Below, in pieces: positions 18,466 through 25,371 of a stretch of 64,000 nt of DNA (its first letter is position 1; the number at the start of each line of letters is the position of its first letter). This DNA comes from Actinomycetota bacterium (GTDB taxonomy: Bacteria; Actinomycetota; Thermoleophilia; Solirubrobacterales; Solirubrobacteraceae). The position numbers were made by a program, and so were the translations under genes. The DNA lies in the NCBI GenBank assembly GCA_005884115.1, contig VAXW01000005.1:558001-622000 (forward strand), written 5' to 3'. Below the pieces are notes generated by a model that made no database searches, had not been told where the DNA came from, and saw only the letters and a list, made by a program, of their open reading frames with translations.

Positions 18466-19761
18466 CTAGGGGTGGACGACGGCGGCGTAGTCGGGGCCGC
18501 CGCGTGGCCCGATCGGAACGAAGTCCATTCCGTCGGGAATGTTGAGGTAGCCGGCGGCGGTTCCGGGGATGTCTGTGTGCCCGTACTGCCACACGATCCG
18601 TTTGGCGCGTGGTTCGATCACGATCACGCGGTGGCGGTAGTCGTCGTTGACGGCGATGTTCCCGTTGGGCAGCGGCAGCGCAAGCGAGGGATGGTCGAGC
18701 CGCCCGGGGCCACGCGCCGGGCCGTAGCGCCACAGCGTCTTCCCGCGGTGGTCGACGATCAGCACGTGGCCGGGGTTTGCGTAGTCGGAGAGGAGTATGC
18801 GCCCGCCCGGGAGCGGCTGCGGGTCCGAGGGATAGCTGACGGGTGCCTTGAGCGAGAACACGAGGCGCCCGTCCGGGCCGATTTCGTCGACCCAGCTGCC
18901 GTTGATCTCGCTCACCAGCACTCCTCCGCTCGGCGTCGGGGTATCGCCGTTGACCGCCGCCAGGTAGCGCGGGGGGTCATGCACGCACACTCCGGAGTGG
19001 CCGTACTGGCGAATGATGCGCCGGTTGCGGACGAACAGGATGCGGCAGGCGTACGCGTCGGCGACCGTGAAGGATCCGTCGGGCAGCGCGTAGGCGTCAT
19101 CGGGCGTATGCAGGTGCGTGCTGTCGTTTCCCGCTACGCCGGGGTGTCCGAACAGCACGTGCAGCTTGCGGTCGGCGAGCGTCACCTCGACGACCGCGTT
19201 GTTGTCCTCCTCGTTGGCGATCATCGCCGCCCCGCCGGGCACGACGAAGGTGTCGTCGTTGTAGACCAGGCGCCGGCCCATCCTGCGCTCGGCGGGCGTC
19301 GGGTACAGGAACACGACCTTCCCGGTGCGGTCCAGCACGAGGATGCGGTTGTTGCCCCGGTCGGCCACGAGCAGGTAACCGGCGGGGCCGGGGATCCTCG
19401 AAGCCGCTTCATACGCGGCCGCCGTCGCGGGCTGCGCAGCGACGACGTTCTGCGGCGCCCACAGGGCCGCCAGCCCGCCGATGGAAGCGGGCGCGAGCGG
19501 CCCGCCGGGGACGATCTGCTTGGCGCGCCGCGCCCCCGCGTGCTTGGCCCGGCGCGAGCTGTGCTCGCTCGAGCCGCCTGAGGTGAGCGCGACGACGAGC
19601 ACCACGACGATCGCGACCAGGCCGCCGGCAGCGCCCGCCAGGCGCTGCCGGCGCACTCTGCGCTGGCTCGCTGCTCGGCGTCTCGCTCGGGCGATGTCCA
19701 TAGGTCTGGCGGCGGCTGCCTCGGCGCCGGCGCGGCGCCGCGGAGCCTGCCTTGCGGGCAT
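18466..19761 (-). CDS. membrane-anchored NHL/PQQ-type beta-propeller protein
   Basis: 431 residues from ATG 19761, chosen because GAGGGG lies about 4 bases upstream; the frame is open to an ATG at 19830 inside a likely promoter. A basic stretch precedes a single membrane segment (GLVAIVVVLVVALT). The outside part carries repeated strand motifs typical of NHL or arylsulfotransferase-like propellers: LLVADRGNNRILVLDRTGK, GSFTVADAYACRILF, GGVLVSEINGSWVDEI, RILLSDYANPGHVLIVD and NIAVNDDYRHRVIVIEP, about one every 45 residues. The role is unknown. It is the first gene of a two-gene propeller operon and is divergent from the SnoaL gene. Confidence 0.8.
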   Translation of the reverse strand: MPARQAPRRRAGAEAAAARPMDIARARRRAASQRRVRRQRLAGAAGGLVAIVVVLVVALTSGGSSEHSSRRAKHAGARRAKQIVPGGPLAPASIGGLAALWAPQNVVAAQPATAAAYEAASRIPGPAGYLLVADRGNNRILVLDRTGKVVFLYPTPAERRMGRRLVYNDDTFVVPGGAAMIANEEDNNAVVEVTLADRKLHVLFGHPGVAGNDSTHLHTPDDAYALPDGSFTVADAYACRILFVRNRRIIRQYGHSGVCVHDPPRYLAAVNGDTPTPSGGVLVSEINGSWVDEIGPDGRLVFSLKAPVSYPSDPQPLPGGRILLSDYANPGHVLIVDHRGKTLWRYGPARGPGRLDHPSLALPLPNGNIAVNDDYRHRVIVIEPRAKRIVWQYGHTDIPGTAAGYLNIPDGMDFVPIGPRGGPDYAAVVHP

Positions 19762-19823
19762 AACGCCCCTCGAAAGCGCCGATGAGAATAGTCTCAGGCT
19801 TCCGGCTTGACAGCCTGACCGGC

Positions 19824-19853
19824 TTGACAACTTAGTTAGCAGTCACTTATAAT
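19824..19853 (+). promoter_or_regulatory. sigma70 consensus promoter with palindromic operator in spacer
   Basis: TTGACA at 19824-19829 and TATAAT at 19848-19853 are both perfect consensus hexamers with an 18-base spacer, in an AT-rich island unusual for this genome. The spacer region 19832-19849 (TTAGTTAGCAGTCACTTA) is an imperfect palindrome, TnAGTnA-n4-TnACTnA, like a TetR-family operator. Transcription would start near 19860 and read through the MMPL remnant into the SnoaL gene. Confidence 0.75.
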
Positions 19854-19859
19854 TTCTCC

Positions 19860-20087
19860 GTGGACTCTTGCTCAGCGACTACGATCGACGCCACCATCGT
19901 GCGCGCGCTGTTCGCGCCGTCGATCACGGGTCGCCTAGGCGAGAGCGCCTGGTGCGCTCCGGGCGCGCTGCGTCGCCTGCACGGCCGCGTCGGCCTCAGC
20001 GAGCGCAGCTCGCGCGAGGGCTCGCGGGGGCGCCCTGCGGGCGAGCGCGGGCGTCGCGCAGGAGGGCTGGGGCAGGCGCGCACATGA
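19860..20087 (+). pseudogene. C-terminal remnant of an MMPL/RND-family transporter
   Basis: The frame from GTG 19860 encodes IDATIVRALFAPS followed by GALRRLHGRVGLSE, a close match to the last membrane helix and cytoplasmic end of MMPL-type exporters (family pattern DATIVRxLLVPA ... PRPLRRLHxRFGLSE). An Arg/Gly-rich tail follows to the TGA at 20085. Only about 50 recognisable residues remain; the upstream 700 or so are gone, and the frame hits a stop at 19833. Its TGA overlaps the ATG of the SnoaL gene (ATGA), so the two once formed a coupled operon. It might still be translated as a 75-residue leader peptide. Confidence 0.75.
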
Positions 20088-20479
20088 GTACCGCGCAGCG
20101 TTTCAGGGCGGCGGTCCAGAACGGCGACATCGGCGCCGTGGCCGAGCTGCTGGCTGCGGACATCGTCTTTCACAGCCCCGTCACGTTCCATCCGTTCGTG
20201 GGACGCGAGACGGTCGTCGGGCTGCTCGAACAGGTGGCCCAGGTGTTCGAGGACTTCCGCTACACCGACGAGCTGCAGGCGGGCGGCGCGCATGCGCTCA
20301 TCTTCTGCGCGAGGGTGGGCGATCGCGAGATCGAGGGCATTGACCTGCTGCGCTTCGACGAGCACGGGCTGATCTGCGATTTCACCGTGATGCTGCGCCC
20401 GCTCTCGGGCCTGATCCCGTTTGCGCAGGAGATGGGGGAGCGGGCGGCGAGCCAGGGCCTGCAGACGTCGCGGCCATGA
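20084..20479 (+). CDS. SnoaL/NTF2-like protein
   Basis: 131 residues from ATG 20084, which overlaps the remnant's stop as ATGA. The fold pattern is that of SnoaL-like polyketide cyclase/NTF2 proteins: helix AQRFRAAVQNGDIGAVAELL, strand ADIVFHSPVTF, PFVGRETVVGLL, then VFEDFRYTDEL, a sheet HALIFCARVGDREIEGIDLL and the last strand LICDFTVMLRPLSGL. Members bind small hydrophobic ligands; the activity cannot be predicted. A longer in-frame start at 19868 would add 72 Arg-rich residues from the remnant region read in another frame, and is rejected. Expression probably comes from the consensus promoter 230 bases upstream. Confidence 0.82.
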   Translation: MSTAQRFRAAVQNGDIGAVAELLAADIVFHSPVTFHPFVGRETVVGLLEQVAQVFEDFRYTDELQAGGAHALIFCARVGDREIEGIDLLRFDEHGLICDFTVMLRPLSGLIPFAQEMGERAASQGLQTSRP

Positions 20480-20522
20480 GCCCGGCTCCGGGCGTACGCT
20501 GAGCCCGGCTCCGGGCGTACGC
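20477..20522. repeat. 23-bp perfect tandem duplication with hairpins
   Basis: Two identical 23-base units lie end to end (20477-20499 and 20500-20522). The first includes the SnoaL stop codon. Each carries the self-complementary core GCCCGGCTCCGGGC, so the transcript would form two adjacent GC-rich hairpins just before folK. They may act as a transcription end, though no T-run follows. Confidence 0.8.
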
Positions 20523-20539
20523 GCGTGTAGCGTCAGGCC

Positions 20540-21055
20540 ATGCCCGTGCGCGTCGGACTGCTGGGGCTCGGCTCCAACGTAGGCGATAGGCGCGCCAACC
20601 TGCAGGCGGCCGTCGAGGCGCTGCCAGCGAGCGGCGTGCAGGTCGTGCGCTGCTCCTCGACGTACGACACCGACCCAGTCGGCGAGGTGCGCGAGCAGCC
20701 GAGCTTCCTCAACGCGTGCCTGCAGGTGCAGACGGTGCTCGAGCCGCTCGAGCTGCTGGACGCGGTCAAGCGGCTGGAGCGGGAACTCGGCCGGCGCTCG
20801 GGCGGGCGCCGGCATGGCCCGCGGCCCATCGACATCGACATCCTGCTGCTCGGTGATGTGCAGGTGCGCAGCGAGCGCATGTCGCTGCCTCATGAGCAGC
20901 TGCTGGAGCGCCGTTTCGTGCTGATCCCGGCGCTCGAGCTGAACTTCGAGGCGGCGCTGCCCGACGGCAGGCGCCTGGCCGACGCGCTGGCGGCGCTGCC
21001 CACCGCCGAGGGGGTGCGCTGGGCCGGCCCGCCGCTCGAGCTGCGCGCCGGCTGA
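20540..21055 (+). CDS. folK: 6-hydroxymethyl-dihydropterin diphosphokinase
   Basis: 171 residues, the family length. Motifs are GLGSNVGDRRANLQAAVEAL at the start, SSTYDTDPVG and PSFLNACLQVQT for pterin binding, ERELGRRSGGRRHGPRPIDI (ATP site and signature) and DILLLGD with the two magnesium-binding aspartates. The enzyme transfers pyrophosphate from ATP to the pterin alcohol just before FolP acts. It is separated from folP-folB by the propeller genes, the MMPL remnant and the SnoaL gene; in B. subtilis folP, folB and folK are adjacent, so the insertion is secondary. Confidence 0.95.
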   Translation: MPVRVGLLGLGSNVGDRRANLQAAVEALPASGVQVVRCSSTYDTDPVGEVREQPSFLNACLQVQTVLEPLELLDAVKRLERELGRRSGGRRHGPRPIDIDILLLGDVQVRSERMSLPHEQLLERRFVLIPALELNFEAALPDGRRLADALAALPTAEGVRWAGPPLELRAG

Positions 21056-21083
21056 GAGCGGCGCAGGCGCGCGCGCGAGCCGA

Positions 21084-21479
21084 TCAGTGCACGACGATCT
21101 TGCCGCGCATGCCTTCCGCGACGTGAATCGAGCAGTGGTAGCTGAACGTGCCGGCGTGGGCGAAGCGCACCGTGTAGGAGCCGCTCCCCTGCGTTCGCGA
21201 ATGAAAGCGGTGGAAGGTGACGTTGTGTTCGGTTCCGCCGTCGCGCCACAGCCAGCGCACGCGATCGCCGCGCCTGATGCTGAGCGTCGCGGGGTGGAAG
21301 CGGATGTTCTTGAGCACGACGGTGTGCGTCGCGGCCGAGCGTGCCGTGGATGCCGCCGCCCCGGGGAGCGCGCCGGCGATGGCGAGTGCCAGCGCCGACG
21401 CTATGGCCAGAGTCGACGCTGCCGCCAGGCTGGCGCGCGCGCTTCCGGAACGGCGCTCAGGCGAGCGCACCGCGATCAC
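21084..21479 (-). CDS. secreted cupredoxin (plastocyanin-like)
   Basis: 131 residues. An Ala/Leu-rich signal peptide (about 20-45) precedes a single cupredoxin domain: VVLKNIRFHPATLSIRRGD, VRWLWRDGGTEHNVTF with the first copper-ligand His, and a C-terminal loop YHCSIHVAEGM with Cys, His and Met ligands. The type I copper site is therefore complete, so electron transfer outside the membrane is likely. The start overlaps the 3' end of the anti-sigma gene by 23 bases, so it is the last gene of a sigma/anti-sigma/cupredoxin operon. Confidence 0.88.
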   Translation of the reverse strand: MIAVRSPERRSGSARASLAAASTLAIASALALAIAGALPGAAASTARSAATHTVVLKNIRFHPATLSIRRGDRVRWLWRDGGTEHNVTFHRFHSRTQGSGSYTVRFAHAGTFSYHCSIHVAEGMRGKIVVH

Positions 21480-22158
21480 CCAGGGTCGCCAGACGCATCA
21501 GCGCTTGGGCGCTGATGCCGATGCCCGACATCACGCACAGATGCCCGCCGCGGCGCCAGCTCACCACGGCGACGCCGTCGCGGTTGAGCAGCCTGAAGTG
21601 CAAGCCGCGGTGCAGCCTGGTGACGCCTCCGCTCACCCTCGGGGGGGAGCCGGCGAAGATCGCATAGCCGATGCGCGCGCCCCGATCGTTGGAGTAGAAG
21701 ACCGTCCGCACCGCGCGCCCGTCGAGCCGGTCGCTGCGCGCGCCCACCGAGCGCCATCCGACCCGCTCTGCCCAGTAGGGGAAGGAGACACCCTGCACCG
21801 AGGCGGCCAGCTCGTCGCGGTTGCTCTTGCTCTCGCGCGGCGCCGCGGCCGTCGCCGGGCGAAGCGTGAGCGCGGAGGCGCTCTGCAGGCTCAGCGAGCG
21901 CCCGGGGCCTGTGCTCAACGCGACGATCGCCGCCACCGCGCCGGCCGCGACGGCCGCGGCGCCCGCGGCGGCGAGCGGGCCGCGCCCGCCGCTCAGCGCT
22001 CGCCCCAGAGCGCCGCTGACGCCCGCCCGCCGCCGGCGCTGTGAGTGAGCGAGCAGCATCGCGTCCACGCGCCGGTGCAGCGACTCCGGCGCGCGGACGT
22101 CTATCGAGCGCACCAGCTCGATCAGCTCGTCTTCAGTTTGGGGTCTTGGCTCGCTCAT
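21457..22158 (-). CDS. anti-sigma factor-like membrane protein
   Basis: 233 residues. The N-terminal 45 residues are a charged helical segment, then a membrane segment of Ala/Gly/Val (about 62-80), then an extracellular domain ending GVAVVSWRRGGHLCVMSG. The start codon overlaps the stop of the ECF sigma gene (ATGA), the classic layout for a cognate anti-sigma factor. The zinc anti-sigma signature HxxxCxxC is missing from the N-terminus, so it would be a non-zinc type sensing outside by its C-terminal domain. Assignment rests on position and topology rather than on recognised homology. Confidence 0.75.
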   Translation of the reverse strand: MSEPRPQTEDELIELVRSIDVRAPESLHRRVDAMLLAHSQRRRRAGVSGALGRALSGGRGPLAAAGAAAVAAGAVAAIVALSTGPGRSLSLQSASALTLRPATAAAPRESKSNRDELAASVQGVSFPYWAERVGWRSVGARSDRLDGRAVRTVFYSNDRGARIGYAIFAGSPPRVSGGVTRLHRGLHFRLLNRDGVAVVSWRRGGHLCVMSGIGISAQALMRLATLGDRGALA

Positions 22159-22784
22159 CGCGCTCGCCTACTGTCAAGGACTCCGCTGGATGGCAATCGT
22201 TCCCCGCCGTCGCGCTGGGAGGCGGCCTGCGGACGGGCGTTCTGTGATCCCGGCTGGGGCGCCGGCGCTTGTCCGCGCCGGTCAGGCGTGTCGGCGGAGG
22301 GATGAACGAGCCGCTGGGCGACCTGCTTGCGCGCCCGGAAGAGCCTCGTGGTGATCGTCGCCTCGCGCACGCGCAGGGCGCGAGCGGCTTCGCGGTAGGA
22401 GAGGCCGAGCACGTCGACGGCGACGAGCGCCAGGCGGAAGTCCTCCGGCAGCTCGGCGATCGTCGCGTAGACCTCCTGCACCTCGAGCGCCTCGTGCGGC
22501 CGGCCGATTGGCTTCGGGTCGGCAGCCACGATGTCGTCGAGCGTGGCGACGGTCACTGGCCTGCGGCTGGCGGTGCGGCGGCTCGAGAGGAACGTGTTTC
22601 GCAGCACCTTCATCAGGTAGTAGAGGTCGGCCTCGCCGTGCAGCAGGCGCGGTCGTGAGAGCACCCGCGCGAAGGTCTCCTGCACGAGGTCCTCGGCGTC
22701 CTCGCGCGAACCGCACAGGCCCAATGCGGCCCGGTAGAGCCGGTCGACGTGCCTGCCCAGCGATTGTGGATCGAGGATGCGCAT
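22155..22784 (-). CDS. ECF-type RNA polymerase sigma factor
   Basis: 209 residues. The sigma-2 region contains LYRAALGLCGSREDAEDLVQ and ETFARVL (-10 recognition helix next to it). The sigma-4 region contains LPEDFRLALVAVDVLGLSYR and the HTH EAARALRVREATITTRLFRA. The last 45 residues are a Pro/Arg/Gln-rich tail that ordinary ECF factors lack. No sigma-3 domain is present. The gene is divergent from a secreted cupredoxin gene that has a matching ECF promoter and is coupled to the putative anti-sigma gene. It most likely controls both cupredoxins in response to a cell-surface signal. Confidence 0.92.
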   Translation of the reverse strand: MRILDPQSLGRHVDRLYRAALGLCGSREDAEDLVQETFARVLSRPRLLHGEADLYYLMKVLRNTFLSSRRTASRRPVTVATLDDIVAADPKPIGRPHEALEVQEVYATIAELPEDFRLALVAVDVLGLSYREAARALRVREATITTRLFRARKQVAQRLVHPSADTPDRRGQAPAPQPGSQNARPQAASQRDGGERLPSSGVLDSRRAR

Positions 22785-22844
22785 TGGATTGCAGCGCTGG
22801 CCGCGCAGCGCTGCGATAGCCCGACCGTTGCGACTCTAGCGCCG

Positions 22845-22869
22845 GGAATGATTTCGATGCGCTGGCGTC
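22845..22869 (+). promoter_or_regulatory. ECF sigma promoter (GGAAT-N16-CGTC)
   Basis: GGAAT at 22845-22849 and CGTC at 22866-22869, separated by 16 bases, match the common ECF promoter pattern. The expected start site, about 7-10 bases after CGTC, falls at 22876-22880, the ATG of the cupredoxin gene. The transcript is therefore leaderless or nearly so. Confidence 0.7.
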
Positions 22870-22879
22870 CTGTCAGGAT

Positions 22880-23713
22880 ATGAGGACGCGCGGCCTGGTG
22901 CAGGGTGTGCTCGCGCTCGCGCTGGGCGCAGCCGTCGCGGCGCTGCCCGCCGTGGCTGGCTCGGAAACGGCCCCGACGATCGAAGCGGCGAACTACAGCG
23001 GCGGCGGTATCTACAAAGAAACGCACGCCTGGTCGCCGCCCGGCGCGACGGTCGGCGTGAGCGGTGTCGTCACGTTGGTGAACAACTCCTCGAGCGTCGA
23101 ACACGGAGTCGTGTGGTCGAGCGCGATCAGGCCGGCGTGCGAAGGCGTCCCCGAAAACCGTGGCGCCACGAGCTGGCGCGGGACGTGCACGTTCTCACAG
23201 CCGGGTACCTACACCTTCTACTGCTACGTGCACCCCACCGAAATGAAAGGCTCGATCACCGTCAACGCCAATGGGACCACGACCTCGACGACCTCGACCG
23301 GGACGACCACCACCTCGGGGGGCACGACGACCTCCCAGGGCACGCAGCCGGAAGGAGCCGCGCCGCTTGCGCGCGCGCTCAACGAAGCTCTCTCGCTCGC
23401 CCACGGCCAGCGCGGCACGCGCGTTCGCGGCTCGCTCAACGTGCCGCAGGCGGCCGTCGGCGGGCGCCTGTGGGTGCAGCTTCTGGCGAGGCGCGCGATG
23501 CTGGCCGTCTCCCATCGTCTCGTTGACGTGGGCCATCTCAGCCGTGTCTCGCTGCGCGCGGGGCGGCTGTCCTTCCAGGTGAGCGTCAACGCGAGGGCAC
23601 GCAGGGCGCTGCGCGCGCACCGCCGCCTGCCCCTGACGGTGAAGATCGCGTTGACGGACATGCACGGCTCGGTCGCGACGCGCACGCGAAGCGTCGTGCT
23701 GCACGCACGCTGA
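22880..23713 (+). CDS. secreted two-domain cupredoxin
   Basis: 277 residues with an N-terminal signal peptide (GVLALALGAAVAALPAVAG). Residues 35-130 are a cupredoxin: VNNSSSVEHGVVW supplies the first His, and FYCYVHPTEM supplies Cys, His and Met of a type I copper site. A Thr/Ser/Gly linker follows (residues about 135-155), then a C-terminal beta-rich domain of about 115 residues with no recognised motif. The combination suggests an exported copper protein tethered or extended by a linker. It starts within about 15 bases of a consensus ECF promoter and is transcribed divergently from the sigma gene. Confidence 0.88.
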   Translation: MRTRGLVQGVLALALGAAVAALPAVAGSETAPTIEAANYSGGGIYKETHAWSPPGATVGVSGVVTLVNNSSSVEHGVVWSSAIRPACEGVPENRGATSWRGTCTFSQPGTYTFYCYVHPTEMKGSITVNANGTTTSTTSTGTTTTSGGTTTSQGTQPEGAAPLARALNEALSLAHGQRGTRVRGSLNVPQAAVGGRLWVQLLARRAMLAVSHRLVDVGHLSRVSLRAGRLSFQVSVNARARRALRAHRRLPLTVKIALTDMHGSVATRTRSVVLHAR

Positions 23714-23737
23714 GCCGCTTTTCGTCGCCTTCGGCGA

Positions 23738-24490
23738 CTAGCTCGCGACCGCTGCCGGCATCCACTCCGAGGGCAGCACGCCCGCCTCGACTTCGCCCAC
23801 CGTCGCCGGGAAGTAGCGCGTCAGCTGGGCGGCTGGATGGTCCTCAAGGAGCGGGCGGACGTCGGCGATCGTCTGCAGCAGGCGCACGGTGCTGCCGATC
23901 TGCAGGTCGGCAGCGTTGGGACGCTCGCCCCCAAGGACGCCGTCTGCGACCCACGCGTCGACCTGCTCGAGCTGGCTCGGCAGCGCGGCGATGTCGGCGC
24001 GCGCGGCGGCATCGCTGGCGTGGTTTTTGAGCGCCATCAGGCGCGCCGTCAGCGGCGTCCCCGGGCGCCGCAGCGGGCGCGGCAGCGGCAGCTTCTCCTC
24101 GGCGGCGTAGCTTTCCATCGACGCCGGGCGGCGCAGGAAGGCGACGTCGAGGATGCGGCGGGGAACGTTCTGGAAGACCTCATCCCCCCAGCGCTCGGCC
24201 TCGAGCACCTTGGCGCGGGCGGCATCGTCGAGCGGCGGAAGCAGCGCGGGCTCGGGAGCGAGCGCGTCGAGGCGGCGCATGATCGGGCGCGAGCCGACGA
24301 TGCGCTCTGTGCCGAGGCGCATGCCCGGCACCGTCGTGCCGCCGTAGCGGAGCGTGCCGACGATGATCGGCACGATCGGCAGCAGGACAACGCGGTCGTA
24401 GTCGGTCGACTTGAGCTCGAGCGCCGCTTCAACGGCGGCGCAGGGATGTGAGCCCGGAAGCACGTACAGCCTTGGGCGCATGCTGGCCAT
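23738..24490 (-). CDS. glutathione S-transferase-like protein
   Basis: 250 residues from ATG 24490; ATG 24481 is equally possible. Upstream in-frame codons run into the divergent coaX gene and are rejected. The N-terminal part has a thioredoxin-like opening (RPRLYVLPGSHPCAAVEAAL), and GSRPIMRRLDAL resembles the glutathione-site ESxAI/IxxYL segment. The C-terminal half is all-helical with AADLQIGSTVRLL, matching the GST_C N-capping region. No glutathione synthesis is expected in most Actinobacteria, so another thiol or no thiol may be used. It is divergent from coaX with only 25 bases between. Confidence 0.75.
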   Translation of the reverse strand: MASMRPRLYVLPGSHPCAAVEAALELKSTDYDRVVLLPIVPIIVGTLRYGGTTVPGMRLGTERIVGSRPIMRRLDALAPEPALLPPLDDAARAKVLEAERWGDEVFQNVPRRILDVAFLRRPASMESYAAEEKLPLPRPLRRPGTPLTARLMALKNHASDAAARADIAALPSQLEQVDAWVADGVLGGERPNAADLQIGSTVRLLQTIADVRPLLEDHPAAQLTRYFPATVGEVEAGVLPSEWMPAAVAS

Positions 24491-24515
24491 CGCGTGCCGA
24501 GCATAATGGTCCGCG

Positions 24516-25283
24516 ATGCTGCTCGTCGTCGACGTCGGCAACACGCAGACCCACTTCGGGGCGTTTCGCGGGGAGCAGCTGCTGGAGCACTGGCGCTTCG
24601 CCACCGTGCGCCAGTCGACGGCCGATCAGCTGGGAGCGGCGCTGCGCAACCTGCTCGAGCTGCGCGGTCACGGGTTCGGCGACCTCGAGGCCTCGATCGT
24701 CTCCTCGACGGTGCCGCAGCTCGAGCCCGAGTGGACGGCGATGGCGCATCGCTACCTGGGACACGAGATGCTCGTCGTGGGGCCCGGGATCAAGACCGGC
24801 ATGGCGATCCGCTACGACAACCCGCGCGAGATCGGCGCCGACCGCCTGGTCAACGCCGTGGCCATCCGCGAGCGCTTCGGCGGGCCGGCCGTCTGCGTGG
24901 ACTTCGGAACGGCCACGACCTTCGATGTGCTCTCGCGCCAGGGCGAGTACGTGGGCGGGGCGCTCATGACCGGGATCGAGATCTCGCTCGAAGCCCTTTC
25001 CGAGCGCGGCGCGCGGCTGCCGAAGGTCGACCTCGCGCCGCCCAAGAGCGTGATTGGCAAGAACACGATCGACGCCATCCGCTCGGGCGTGGTGTTCGGC
25101 TATGCGGGCGCGATCGACGCGATCCTGCGGCGGCTCTTCGACGAGCTCGGCGGGCGCGCCTCCGTGATCGCCACGGGCGGGCTGTCTTCGCTGGTCGTGC
25201 CCTACTGCGAGGAGATCGAAGAGGTCGACGACCTGCTGACGCTGACGGGGCTGCGACTGCTGCACGAGCTCAACAGCAGCTAG
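24516..25283 (+). CDS. coaX: type III pantothenate kinase
   Basis: 255 residues, the typical CoaX length. The ASKHA-fold motifs are intact: MLLVVDVGNTQTHFG (phosphate 1, catalytic Asp), GPGIKTGMAIRYDNP, GADRLVNAVA (pantothenate binding), VDFGTATTFD (phosphate 2), GALMTGIEISLEAL and VIATGGLS (adenosine motif). It performs the first step of CoA synthesis and is insensitive to CoA feedback in this class. In B. subtilis coaX also lies in the tilS-hpt-ftsH-fol segment. It is followed by dus at 88 bases. Confidence 0.96.
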   Translation: MLLVVDVGNTQTHFGAFRGEQLLEHWRFATVRQSTADQLGAALRNLLELRGHGFGDLEASIVSSTVPQLEPEWTAMAHRYLGHEMLVVGPGIKTGMAIRYDNPREIGADRLVNAVAIRERFGGPAVCVDFGTATTFDVLSRQGEYVGGALMTGIEISLEALSERGARLPKVDLAPPKSVIGKNTIDAIRSGVVFGYAGAIDAILRRLFDELGGRASVIATGGLSSLVVPYCEEIEEVDDLLTLTGLRLLHELNSS

Positions 25284-25371
25284 CGGCGACGAGCGTCCGG
25301 GCAGCTTGACGATGCCGGCTGCGTGCGCGCTCGCTCAGCTGTAGAGCGCTTCCCGGCGTCGCGCGAGGATC

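Noticed and set aside
17249-19581. Long open frames over the propeller genes (494 residues minus strand, 646 residues plus strand)
   Set aside because: Low-complexity Arg/Ala composition; the propeller frames in the same place have clear repeats and membrane anchors.
19868-20083. 72-residue N-terminal extension of the SnoaL protein
   Set aside because: Read out of frame with the recognisable MMPL remnant; Arg-rich and without family similarity. ATG 20084 fits the family.
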